A DNA stretch of 11,330 nucleotides from Syntrophomonas sp964422685 (GTDB taxonomy: Bacteria; Bacillota; Syntrophomonadia; Syntrophomonadales; Syntrophomonadaceae). Positions 1-6,280 of the stretch are shown here, piece after piece (the stretch's first letter is position 1; each line of letters starts with the position of its first letter). The stretch covers positions 1-11,330 of the forward strand of contig CAYRCG010000063.1 in the NCBI GenBank assembly GCA_964422685.1. The letters run 5' to 3'. The notes below the pieces were generated by a model, which was not told the DNA's origin, made no database searches, and saw nothing but the letters and a program-made list of their open reading frames with translations. Position numbers and translations under genes: made by a program.

Positions 1-486
1 AAGTGTATGACCGATATCCCGCGGCTGCGGGGCATTTTTCAAATGCTTATTGACCATCTGCTCCGCTAGGTAAGGGACATCGGGACAGCCGCCACCGGAG
101 ACATTGACTATCATCCGGGTAGCCCTATCAACTGTAATTTTCATATTTGCCGCCCTTATCATATAATATTGCCCGAATTCTTTTTCTTGCAGGAGATCAA
201 CCGGTTCCAATAGGGGACTAGTGACTGGGACGGCCTCGATGGGCTTTATATTGACCTCTGAAAGCTTCCTGAGGATAGACAGTTCTTCTATTAGCGGAAA
301 TTCTATCACGAGATCACAGCCGCTGCGTATTTCCGGAGGAGGACCTTTTACACTAATGCTCCACCCCTCGTCTTTTAATATGCTTTCCGCCCTAATGACT
401 TCGGTGGTATTTTCAAAAACAAATATGCCCCGATCCTGGTTTTGTAAGCCTGTTTTATCTTTCCTTCTTCGTAGGCTGCTAAGCAT
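1..486 (-). CDS. DUF3343 (putative Se/S carrier-like) protein, partial
   Basis: The reverse strand is open from an ATG at 486 to the window edge, giving 162 residues without a stop; the C-terminus is missing. Residues about 20-62 match the DUF3343 pattern: a strand-like IFVFENT, a helix with EVIRAESILKDEG, a PPPEIRSGC segment with Cys57, then VIEF. A second part (about 105-162) has MKITVD, then VNVSGGGCPDVPYLAEQ with Cys134 in a Gly-rich loop, and ends near GHTL. DUF3343 proteins are small and often sit beside yedE and tusA-like genes in selenium-metabolism clusters; a role as persulfide or selenide carrier is proposed, not proven. Here the start lies 2 nt after the tusA-like stop, with AGGA about 8 nt upstream inside that gene, so the two are translationally linked. 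The second Cys domain makes it longer than plain DUF3343 proteins. Family call good; biochemical role is inference. Confidence 0.8.
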   Translation of the reverse strand, partial: MLSSLRRRKDKTGLQNQDRGIFVFENTTEVIRAESILKDEGWSISVKGPPPEIRSGCDLVIEFPLIEELSILRKLSEVNIKPIEAVPVTSPLLEPVDLLQEKEFGQYYMIRAANMKITVDRATRMIVNVSGGGCPDVPYLAEQMVNKHLKNAPQPRDIGHTL

Positions 487-488
487 TA

Positions 489-710
489 TTAATCCTGCTT
501 TCCTATAGTAATTCTGTAGCCACTATCTTCTGGCTGAATATCCCCTACTTCCCAGCCCTGGGCTACGGCGGCGCGGCTTACATTTTCTTTAGCCGTATCT
601 GTATCAACTATAATCACGATGTCGCCTTTTTGAGTTTTTTTAATTTCGTTTAAGGTCATAATAACCGGCTGGGGGCAAGAAAGCCCCCTGGCATCCAAGG
701 TGTTACTCAT
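489..710 (-). CDS. TusA/YedF-family sulfurtransferase-like protein
   Basis: This 73-residue protein has the whole TusA/SirA signature: LDARGLSCPQPVI near the N-terminus, with Cys12 as the predicted persulfide (or selenopersulfide) carrier in the CPxP motif, followed by a helix (MTLNEIKK) and the KGDIVIIVDTDTA strand-turn. Its length is normal for a stand-alone TusA domain (about 70-80). TusA proteins are cytosolic sulfur relays. Copies next to yedE and DUF3343 are associated with selenium use, where they may pass selenium from the transporter toward selenophosphate synthesis; that link is from genome context, not experiment. The start at 710 is set by a strong AGGAGGA site that overlaps the end of yedE; the gap to yedE is 12 nt, and DUF3343 begins 2 nt downstream. 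All three genes are very probably one operon. Confidence 0.9.
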   Translation of the reverse strand: MSNTLDARGLSCPQPVIMTLNEIKKTQKGDIVIIVDTDTAKENVSRAAVAQGWEVGDIQPEDSGYRITIGKQD

Positions 711-722
711 ATTTGCATCCTC

Positions 723-1805
723 CTATACTGCTTCACGCATGGTAAATCCAATCAAGAGGCAAGCGGCAAAGCCTATAATGACCGCGGTTATTCCCGCCGG
801 TGTTGCCCCCGCTGCAGAACTGGCTAAGCCGAAATTATGGGCAAAGGCAGCTCCTGCAACCATCCCTATCACAAATATCGCCGCATCACCATCGCCTTCA
901 CCGGATAAGAATAGTTGGCGTCCCGGACAACCACCTGCTAGGGTAAAAGCAGTTCCGGCGAGGACCATCCCGGCGAAATTCCATAAATGCATGTTGTGTG
1001 CTACAGGCTGCCCGGCAAAACCAGGATTGAACTGATTAAGCAGCAGATTGGTAACAAAGGCGGCGACCGTCAAACCGACGATTCCCATAAACAGATGGGT
1101 TTGCTTGAATAGGATTAGGTCACGAATAGCGCCCATAGTGCAGAAACGGCTTTTCTGGGCTATAAAGCCAATCAGAAGGCCAATGCCAAGTGATATGATA
1201 AGGGGTGCATGCATGGAACCCGGGCCTTCCACGCTGTAGAAAAGGACGCCGCTTTGGGATACGTCCGGGAGCTTCGGGTTAAAAAACATCAAGACTAGAA
1301 GTCCGGCCATAACTACAGGGAAAATCCACCCCGCAGATGTGTATGTCTTATGGGCGGCGCCTAAATTATAACCTCTCTGGAGAAATCTAGTCCCAATCCA
1401 GATGCCTAGTGTAAGGCCAAGCAGACCTAGGATAGCATTCCAATCACCGCCAGCCAGACGGAGTAAAGCCCGCCACGGGCAACCGAGGAAAACGAGGGCT
1501 CCGATCATAGCGAAGGCGCCCAGTATAAACCTAACCACAGGGGCCGACCCTAATCGGGGTCTGAATTCCTTGAAAAGATATGCCGCAATAAAAGAACCCA
1601 GGACAAAACCGATAATTTCCGGGCGCAAATACTGTACTACCGGAGCCCTATGTAAGCCCAATGCACCCGTAATATCCCGTACAAAACAGGCCACACATAT
1701 TCCCATGTTTGCGGGATTGCCCCAGAATTGCAGCAAAGATGCTAAAACGCCTATTGCGACGCCAACAATGATTATTCCCCATTTAGTCGCGAATAAGTTC
1801 CTCAT
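723..1805 (-). CDS. yedE: YedE-family putative selenium transporter
   Basis: A 360-residue, highly hydrophobic YeeE/YedE protein with roughly ten membrane segments and the family's conserved Cys sites: NMGICVACFVRDI (Cys37, Cys40), FLGCPWR (Cys109), SRFCTMGAIRD (Cys222) and GGCPGRQLFLSGEGDGD (Cys293). The GICVACFxRD and GCPWRxxLRLAGGD blocks are those of the selenium-associated YedE subfamily rather than the thiosulfate-importing YeeE type. Predicted role: import of a selenium (or reduced sulfur) species across the cytoplasmic membrane using Cys relays. The substrate is inferred from its TusA-like and DUF3343 neighbours and from the divergent LysR gene. The ATG at 1805 is preceded by GGAGGTGG about 11 nt upstream, a slightly long but acceptable spacing. 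It is the first gene of the minus-strand operon and is divergent from lysR. Length is full; no damage seen. Confidence 0.88.
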   Translation of the reverse strand: MRNLFATKWGIIIVGVAIGVLASLLQFWGNPANMGICVACFVRDITGALGLHRAPVVQYLRPEIIGFVLGSFIAAYLFKEFRPRLGSAPVVRFILGAFAMIGALVFLGCPWRALLRLAGGDWNAILGLLGLTLGIWIGTRFLQRGYNLGAAHKTYTSAGWIFPVVMAGLLVLMFFNPKLPDVSQSGVLFYSVEGPGSMHAPLIISLGIGLLIGFIAQKSRFCTMGAIRDLILFKQTHLFMGIVGLTVAAFVTNLLLNQFNPGFAGQPVAHNMHLWNFAGMVLAGTAFTLAGGCPGRQLFLSGEGDGDAAIFVIGMVAGAAFAHNFGLASSAAGATPAGITAVIIGFAACLLIGFTMREAV

Positions 1806-1920
1806 TGATTAATTACCACCTCCATATATAATATTATTTAATACGATGCATACATCCATGTTATTATAAGATCATCCTGCAAATAAGGGAAATAGGTTTT
1901 ATTAATGCGGATAAATGCCT

Positions 1921-1939
1921 TTATAGAAATTTGCTATAA
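1921..1939. promoter_or_regulatory. Candidate LysR-type operator (T-N11-A dyad)
   Basis: TTATAG and CTATAA form a perfect 6-bp dyad around AAATTTG, giving a 19-bp partly symmetric site. It contains the T-N11-A arrangement (T1924, A1936) typical of LysR-type regulators. Its centre lies about 70-75 nt upstream of the start of transcription expected for yedE, the usual place for an LTTR recognition site. Binding by the adjacent regulator is inference. Confidence 0.5.
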
Positions 1940-1969
1940 GAGATGCTAGACATCGGTTAATGTGAAAAG

Positions 1970-1997
1970 GTGAGGCGTGAGGCGTGAGGGGTGAGGG
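1970..1997 (+). repeat. Tandem heptamer repeat (GTGAGGC/G x4)
   Basis: Four consecutive 7-nt units: GTGAGGC, GTGAGGC, GTGAGGG, GTGAGGG. They lie between the candidate operator and lysR. The array is non-coding and probably a slippage-prone minisatellite; no function can be assigned. Confidence 0.8.
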
Positions 1998-2110
1998 ATA
2001 TTAGTATCTACCCGCTACCTCTTACCGTTCAAGTGCAAACCCCCTTTTCATCATTGTTTGCGGTCCCTGGCCATGGGGGTTAATAGGCAGATGTCGCAAG
2101 AATCGCCAAA

Positions 2111-2130
2111 TACCGGCTAATACCGGCTAA
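2111..2130 (+). repeat. Tandem decamer repeat (TACCGGCTAA x2)
   Basis: The decamer TACCGGCTAA occurs twice head to tail, ending 20 nt before the lysR ATG and just upstream of its ribosome binding site. It may be a simple duplication or a direct-repeat operator near the lysR transcription start. Confidence 0.75.
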
Positions 2131-2150
2131 TATAGAAAGGAATCATTCTC

Positions 2151-3158
2151 ATGGACTTTCACCAGCTAGGAATATTCATTGAAGTCGTTCGGCAGAAAAG
2201 CTTTTCTCGGGCGGCAGAAAGAGTTTTTCTAACCCAACCTACGGTAAGCTCCCATATAAAAGCTTTGGAAGAGGAAATTGGGACCCCCTTGCTTGATCGC
2301 AGTCAGAGAGAGTTGCAGCTAACCGAGGCGGGGGCGGTTCTTTTCCGCTATGCCCGGCAGTTGCTGAGCATTAAGGAAGAGGCTCTTTTCGCCACCCAAC
2401 AGGAACAGAGGATTATTGAGGGACACCTGGAGATAGCTGCCAGCAGTCTCCCCGGCGCCTATATCCTGCCGGGGTTGATGAAAGCTTTCCGGGAGAAATA
2501 TACCGGGGTAAGCTTTGCGCTTATGCAGCGCAATACCCGGCAGGTTTGTGAAAGTGTCATAGACTATATATTTGATTTGGGATTAGTGGGGGAAACGGTC
2601 CTTCCCGATGAACTAGAGCAAATTTTACTCTTGCATGATGAATTAGTATTGATTTCCGCCCCGGAGGTTCTCTTATTCGAAGGAGGGTTAATCCGGATAG
2701 AAAGGGATACATCGGGGAATGAAGAAAACGTTGCAAAGCATTCCCGGGAAAACCAGGGGTTTGTTTCTCCGCTTTCGGAAATTGATTTAAAGTTCGGTAC
2801 CAACCTGGCCGAATTCTTGGAAATTCCTTTTGTCATAAGGGAATCGGGTTCTGCTACCCGGGTAGTCTTTGAGAACGCCCTACAAAAGCTTTGCGGCAGC
2901 AAAGAATTGCCCCTGAATGTGGTCGCTTGCTTGGAGAGCCAGGAAGCGATTAAAGAAGCTGTTAAAATCGGGCTAGGTGTGGCGGTCATTTCCCGCAAAG
3001 CTGTGAATAGGGAATTAGAAAGCGGTATAGTGAAGGGCTATAAGTTGCCGGATCTTCAACTCGAGCGAAGCTTCTATCTAATCTACCGCAAAAACCGCAT
3101 ATTTTCTCCCCTGAGCCAGACTTTCATAGATTTTTGCAGCAATCTTTGTATTTCGTAG
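2151..3158 (+). CDS. LysR-family regulator, selenium-metabolism type
   Basis: A 335-residue LysR-type transcriptional regulator. The N-terminal winged HTH (about 1-60) reads FIEVVRQKSFSRAAERVFLTQPTVSSHIKALEEE in outline, followed by the linker helix and the effector domain from about residue 90 (HLEIAASSLPGAYILP, then FVIRESGSATR, then VKIGLGVAVISR). The LTQPTVSSHI helix and the ASSLPGAYILP opening resemble the selenium-metabolism-associated LysR family found beside yedE and tusA-like genes. It is divergent from yedE, so it likely controls that operon and itself; the coinducer is unknown. Odd point: residues about 177-216 form a charged, poorly conserved insert in the effector domain, which explains a length above the usual 290-310. 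ATG at 2151 has AAAGGA 9 nt upstream. Family assignment is firm; the selenium role rests on resemblance and context. Confidence 0.85.
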   Translation: MDFHQLGIFIEVVRQKSFSRAAERVFLTQPTVSSHIKALEEEIGTPLLDRSQRELQLTEAGAVLFRYARQLLSIKEEALFATQQEQRIIEGHLEIAASSLPGAYILPGLMKAFREKYTGVSFALMQRNTRQVCESVIDYIFDLGLVGETVLPDELEQILLLHDELVLISAPEVLLFEGGLIRIERDTSGNEENVAKHSRENQGFVSPLSEIDLKFGTNLAEFLEIPFVIRESGSATRVVFENALQKLCGSKELPLNVVACLESQEAIKEAVKIGLGVAVISRKAVNRELESGIVKGYKLPDLQLERSFYLIYRKNRIFSPLSQTFIDFCSNLCIS

Positions 3159-3172
3159 GGCAAAAACCGATA

Positions 3173-3235
3173 GGCTTTAAAGCATTATTTAGAGTTTATC
3201 ATTGCGGAATCAATGCATCTGTCTTCTTTAAAGCC
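3173..3235. repeat. Long inverted repeat downstream of lysR
   Basis: The 10-bp arms GGCTTTAAAG (3173-3182) and CTTTAAAGCC (3226-3235) are perfect complements separated by 43 nt. Inside is a smaller stem, CATTG (3200-3204) and CAATG (3211-3215). There is no T-run after the right arm, so a standard terminator is not supported. It may be an RNA structure at the 3' end of the lysR transcript. Confidence 0.5.
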
Positions 3236-3387
3236 CCCTAAGTTTGGCGGTGTCCGTCTGCTATATTTAAGCCTCTAATGTAGGAAAGGGCTTTTGCCAA
3301 AGGGTTATGCAAGGCTTGTGCTTATTTAACCTTGGTGTTAAATTTATATAGTCCTATTCCAGGCAAATTCGAGGTGTAGATAAAAGG

Positions 3388-4884
3388 ATGCAGAAACATA
3401 CCGGGCGGAAAATGGTGTCAATAGCAGTCATGGTATCAATCCTGTTAGTGGCTATTGATACCACTATCGTTACCACGGCCATGCCTCAGATCGTTAAACA
3501 ATTGAGCGGCTTGAAGCTTATCAGTTGGGTTTTTGCCATATATTTGCTAACAACTTCGGTGACTACTCCGATATATGGCAAACTCGCGGACCTTTTTGGC
3601 CGGAAGCCGGTTTTTATATTAGGTATAGGTTTATTCGTGATTGGTTCTATGCTCTCCGGGGCGGCCCAAACAATGCAGCAGTTAATCTGCTTCAGGGCCT
3701 TCCAGGGGGTGGGGGCGGGGGCGGTAATGCCTGTAGCCTTAACCATTTTCGGGGACATTTTTTTGGGGGAAGAGCGGGCCAGGATGCAGGGCCTTTTGAG
3801 TTCGGTCTGGGGCGTTGCTGCTTTAATAGGTCCTTTAGCCGGAGGTTTGTTTGTCGATCATATATCATGGCGCTGGATATTCTACATAAATGTACCTATC
3901 GGCATCATTGCCATTTTACTAATAATTGGGTTTTTTCATGAGCCCCAGGCGGAAAAAAGCCAAAAGCCCGTTGATTATTGGGGGGCATTATTATTTACCG
4001 TTGCGATAGGCTCACTTATTTACGCCCTTTTGAGTGGGGGGGAGACCCACCCGTGGAATTCCCCGGCCATAATAATCCTGTTTATCATCGCTCTGCTTTT
4101 TCTGGTTTTATTCTTACTGGTGGAATCCAAAGCGGCGGAACCCATGCTCCCTTTGGATTTGTTTAGATTACCGGTAATCGCCGTTTCAAATACCATCGGC
4201 TTGATAGCCAGTTGCGTTTTAATCGGCATAAATGTATATCTGCCGCTGTGGATACAGACCCTCTTAGGTTATAGTGCGACTAGTTCGGGGTTAACCCTTA
4301 TGCCCACCTCCTTGGCCTGGACTCTGGCGGCGACCCTGGCCGGTCGTTATATGTATAGGATGGGCGCTAAGGCTACCACTGTTTTCGGCGCTACGCTTAT
4401 AGCCGCCGGTTCGGCTTGGCTGATCTTTATCCACACCGCCTCTCCTTACTGGCATATTGTGGCGATAATGATAGTTATCGGTTTAGGCTTGGGAAGTACT
4501 ATGACCCCTCTCACAGTCGTGGTTCAATCCGCGGTAGGATGGAATATGAGGGGCGTAGCTACGGCTTCTAATGCCTTTACCCGGACCTTGGGACAGACTA
4601 TTGGGATCGCCTTTTTCGGTACAATGTTCAATAACAGCCTGAATCATTATCAGCAAAAATATATCCCCGGGGGTTGGCAGGGCGGTGATATCAGCCAAGC
4701 CCTTATGACCCAATCGGCTAGTGTTCCCGCGGGTGTTTTGGAGCAATTACGTCTTGGGATGATTCAGAGCCTGCATTTAGTTTTTATATTGATATTTGTT
4801 GCTGCCATAGTAACCTTGCTTATCAGCCTGTTGTTACCCCCTCATAAGCAGATAATAGCAGGACAAAAAGGTAGCGAGGATTGA
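3388..4884 (+). CDS. DHA2-family (EmrB/QacA-like) MFS efflux transporter
   Basis: A 498-residue major facilitator protein of the 14-membrane-segment drug:H+ antiporter type. Visible motifs: the membrane-1 IDTTIVTTAMPQI (Asp24), motif A GKLADLFGRKPV (about 64-75), the membrane-4 RAFQGVGAGAVMP motif (about 103-115), and the motif C region GPLAGGLFVDHISWRWIFYINVPIG (in outline, about 148-172). Length and motif set match EmrB/QacA-type exporters of hydrophobic or cationic compounds; the substrate cannot be predicted. The start at 3388 has GAGGTG 11 nt upstream. It follows lysR by about 230 nt and appears to be transcribed alone. No adjacent EmrA-like membrane-fusion protein is present, consistent with a Gram-positive single-component pump. 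No obvious tie to the selenium genes beyond proximity. Confidence 0.92.
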   Translation: MQKHTGRKMVSIAVMVSILLVAIDTTIVTTAMPQIVKQLSGLKLISWVFAIYLLTTSVTTPIYGKLADLFGRKPVFILGIGLFVIGSMLSGAAQTMQQLICFRAFQGVGAGAVMPVALTIFGDIFLGEERARMQGLLSSVWGVAALIGPLAGGLFVDHISWRWIFYINVPIGIIAILLIIGFFHEPQAEKSQKPVDYWGALLFTVAIGSLIYALLSGGETHPWNSPAIIILFIIALLFLVLFLLVESKAAEPMLPLDLFRLPVIAVSNTIGLIASCVLIGINVYLPLWIQTLLGYSATSSGLTLMPTSLAWTLAATLAGRYMYRMGAKATTVFGATLIAAGSAWLIFIHTASPYWHIVAIMIVIGLGLGSTMTPLTVVVQSAVGWNMRGVATASNAFTRTLGQTIGIAFFGTMFNNSLNHYQQKYIPGGWQGGDISQALMTQSASVPAGVLEQLRLGMIQSLHLVFILIFVAAIVTLLISLLLPPHKQIIAGQKGSED

Positions 4885-4953
4885 TAGGTCTTTTATATCT
4901 TGCCAAGAATCAAAGAGGAAGCCCTTTTCGCCCCCTATTTCTATTGAGGTTGT

Positions 4954-4990
4954 TTGACAAGACAATATATGTACATCATAATGTGCATAT
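4954..4990 (+). promoter_or_regulatory. yefM-yoeB promoter with TGTACA-type operator
   Basis: TTGACA (4954-4959), a 17-nt spacer and CATAAT (4977-4982) make a near-consensus sigma-A promoter. A dyad overlaps its -10: ATATGTACAT (4967-4976) and ATGTGCATAT (4981-4990), 9 of 10 positions complementary around a 4-nt centre. Each arm is itself a full or near palindrome around TGTACA/TGTGCA, like the YefM operator hexamers known from Escherichia coli. Autorepression by the antitoxin complex is therefore likely. Confidence 0.75.
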
Positions 4991-5004
4991 AAGGAGTGAG
5001 GCAA

Positions 5005-5244
5005 ATGCTTAATACCAATGCTACGAATTTTAGAAAGGATTTATTCAAGTATTTAGAATTGGCAATTGATTATAATGATGTAATCAATGTTAGTACTAAA
5101 AAGGGCAATGTCATAGTTCTTAGTGAGGAAGACTATAACGGCTTATTGGAGACCTTATATTTAACTTCTACTCCCGGTATGAAGGAGAGGCTACAAGAGG
5201 GGCTGGATGCTAAAAAAGAGGATTGCGAAGACTTCAGATGGTAA
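5005..5244 (+). CDS. yefM: YefM/Phd-family antitoxin
   Basis: A 79-residue antitoxin. The N-terminal DNA-binding part has NATNFRKDLFKYLE, and the centre carries the YefM signature NVIVLSEEDYNGLLETLYL followed by STPGMKERLQEGL; the acidic, charged C-terminus (KKEDCEDFRW) would be the toxin-neutralising arm. The ATG at 5005 is preferred because AAGGAG lies 8 nt upstream; a GTG at 4996 in the same frame would overlap that site. The gene overlaps the toxin by 7 nt, so the pair is translationally coupled. In the known family the antitoxin binds the toxin, blocks its ribosome-dependent mRNA cleavage and represses its own promoter; the operator just upstream supports this. Confidence 0.92.
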   Translation: MLNTNATNFRKDLFKYLELAIDYNDVINVSTKKGNVIVLSEEDYNGLLETLYLTSTPGMKERLQEGLDAKKEDCEDFRW

Positions 5245-5513
5245 ATAACTACAAAATCCTTATACTGAAATCAGCCGAAAAGGACAAAGATAAAATCAGT
5301 TCTATTCCCGCTTTAAAGACAAAGACCGAAAGGTTGATTGCGATTCTGGAAAATGATCCCTATCAGAATCCCCCATCTTACGAAAAACTGATCGGGAATT
5401 TTAAAGGTTTATATTCAAGAAGAATTAATCGCCAACATAGATTGGTATATCGGGTTGTGGAAGAAGAAAAGACCGTTATTATCGTGAGCATGTGGACGCA
5501 TTACGAAATCTGA
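5238..5513 (+). CDS. yoeB: YoeB/Txe-family mRNA interferase toxin
   Basis: A 91-residue RelE-fold toxin. The catalytic triad known for YoeB (Glu, Arg, His) has visible counterparts: Glu49 in SYEKL, Arg62 in GLYSRRINRQHRLVY, and His88 in the C-terminal THYE. The block FKGLYSRRI-N-RQHRLVYRV is the family hallmark. Members cleave mRNA at the ribosomal A site and slow translation when the antitoxin is degraded. The ATG at 5238 overlaps the antitoxin stop; an in-frame TTG at 5223 is less likely. All key residues are present, so the toxin is probably active. Base composition is more AT-rich to the eye than the hdr genes, in keeping with a horizontally mobile module. Confidence 0.92.
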   Translation: MVNNYKILILKSAEKDKDKISSIPALKTKTERLIAILENDPYQNPPSYEKLIGNFKGLYSRRINRQHRLVYRVVEEEKTVIIVSMWTHYEI

Positions 5514-5539
5514 AATTAAAGGATATAGGCATTTAGTTT

Positions 5540-5580
5540 GCGGGGTTTTGCCTTTCTTGCCCGCTGTTTGGTGATTTGTT
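5540..5580 (+). terminator. Possible weak terminator after yoeB
   Basis: GCGGG (5540-5544) can pair with CCCGC (5560-5564) across a 15-nt loop, followed by an interrupted T/G-rich stretch (TGTTTGGTGATTTGTTT). The stem is short and the T-run imperfect, so this is only a candidate end for the toxin-antitoxin transcript. Confidence 0.3.
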
Positions 5581-5601
5581 TGTGTCTTTGGAAGTTTGTG
5601 T

Positions 5602-5636
5602 TAGCATAGGCTATAGCCTATGTTATTTCTTTTTTC
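5602..5636 (+). terminator. Perfect 18-bp palindrome with T-rich tail
   Basis: CATAGGCTATAGCCTATG (5605-5622) is a perfect palindrome; in RNA the stem can extend outward by G-U, A-U and U-A pairs. It is followed by TTATTTCTTTTTT. That is the shape of a Rho-independent terminator for the upstream operon. However, the Shine-Dalgarno of the next gene begins right after the T-run (5638), so an attenuator, leader hairpin or protein-binding operator is equally possible. Confidence 0.5.
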
Positions 5637-5647
5637 TGGAGGTTGGG

Positions 5648-6280
5648 ATGCCTAAGAAGAAAAGCGATAAAAGCCGGATAAACTTACTGTTATTCCCCAT
5701 TTTGACCGTACTTTTAGCTGTAAGCATTGTTTTGCCCCACCAGGCGGTTTTCCGTAATAATAATGCGGTTATGTATACTTACCTGAAAAATGTTATCGGC
5801 AAGGGGCAGGGGGGATATGCTTATGCGGATGATTGCGGCAACACCATCTCCTTTGCCGGATTGGAAGCAGGGGATATCCTCTTGGGGGGTTATCCGGGCT
5901 GTGCTTACGGCCGTTTTTCTCATGCCGGCATCTACCTGGGAGAGGGAAGGGTAGCGGAAGGCTACGTGGACTTGGGGATTAATATCCAGGGTTTGGAACA
6001 CTACCACAATTATTGTGAAGTTTCTTTGCTTAAAGTCAATGCCCCTCCGGAGGTTAAAAGGAAGGCAGTCGATTATGTCTTAGCCCAGGAAGGAAAATTA
6101 TTCTATCCTTTGGCCTTTAAACCGGGGGATAGGTGGTGGAATTGCAGTAAGATAATGTGGAAAGCCTATTATGAGCAAGGGCTTGATATCGCTCCCCAGG
6201 CCGATTTTTGGATAGCTCCCGATGCTTTTTATCAAAGCCCCTTACTCAGCATTGTTAACGAAGAAGGACGCGGCAAATGA
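5648..6280 (+). CDS. Membrane-anchored permuted NlpC/papain-like hydrolase (YiiX/C92-like)
   Basis: A 210-residue protein with a short basic N-terminus and one hydrophobic segment (about 12-30), suggesting a signal anchor with the rest outside the membrane. The catalytic-looking part has GLEAGDILLGGY (71-82), FSHAGIYLGEGRVAEGY (His92) and, late in the chain, WWNCSKIMWKAY (Cys166). A His block before a C-terminal CSxxxWxAY block is the permuted order of the YiiX/YaeF amidase-like family (C92), related to NlpC/P60 enzymes that act on cell-wall or other amide or thioester bonds. The substrate is unknown. Start: ATG at 5648 with GGAGG just upstream; an in-frame ATG at 5576 would translate through the palindrome and lacks a good site. 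It overlaps the next gene by 4 nt (ATGA). Family call moderate, based on the SHAG and NCSK motifs. Confidence 0.7.
   Translation: MPKKKSDKSRINLLLFPILTVLLAVSIVLPHQAVFRNNNAVMYTYLKNVIGKGQGGYAYADDCGNTISFAGLEAGDILLGGYPGCAYGRFSHAGIYLGEGRVAEGYVDLGINIQGLEHYHNYCEVSLLKVNAPPEVKRKAVDYVLAQEGKLFYPLAFKPGDRWWNCSKIMWKAYYEQGLDIAPQADFWIAPDAFYQSPLLSIVNEEGRGK

Larger units (their letters stand above)
1806..2150. promoter_or_regulatory. Divergent control region between yedE and lysR
   Basis: This 345-nt gap holds no convincing gene. On the minus strand a TATAAT at 1868-1863 could be the -10 of the yedE operon, about 55 nt before its start, but the matching -35 (TTTCCC) is poor, as expected for an activator-dependent promoter. 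On the plus strand the lysR start is preceded by AAAGGA (2136-2141), and TAATAT near 2128 is a weak -10 candidate. The region also contains a LysR-type dyad (1921-1939), a tandem heptamer block (1970-1997), a 7-bp inverted pair AACCCCC (2038-2044) / GGGGGTT (2075-2081) and a duplicated decamer (2111-2130), listed separately where useful. Confidence 0.5.

Noticed and set aside
700..1812. Plus-strand frames across yedE (700-1035, 1402-1812)
   Set aside because: Antisense shadows of a strongly supported membrane transporter; Pro/Ala/Arg-rich without recognisable domains.
1970..2130. CRISPR array
   Set aside because: The repeats are 7-10 nt tandem units without spacers.
3525..3941. 138-residue frame inside the MFS gene
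   Set aside because: Shadow frame of the transporter with unnatural Gly/Phe-rich composition and no family resemblance.
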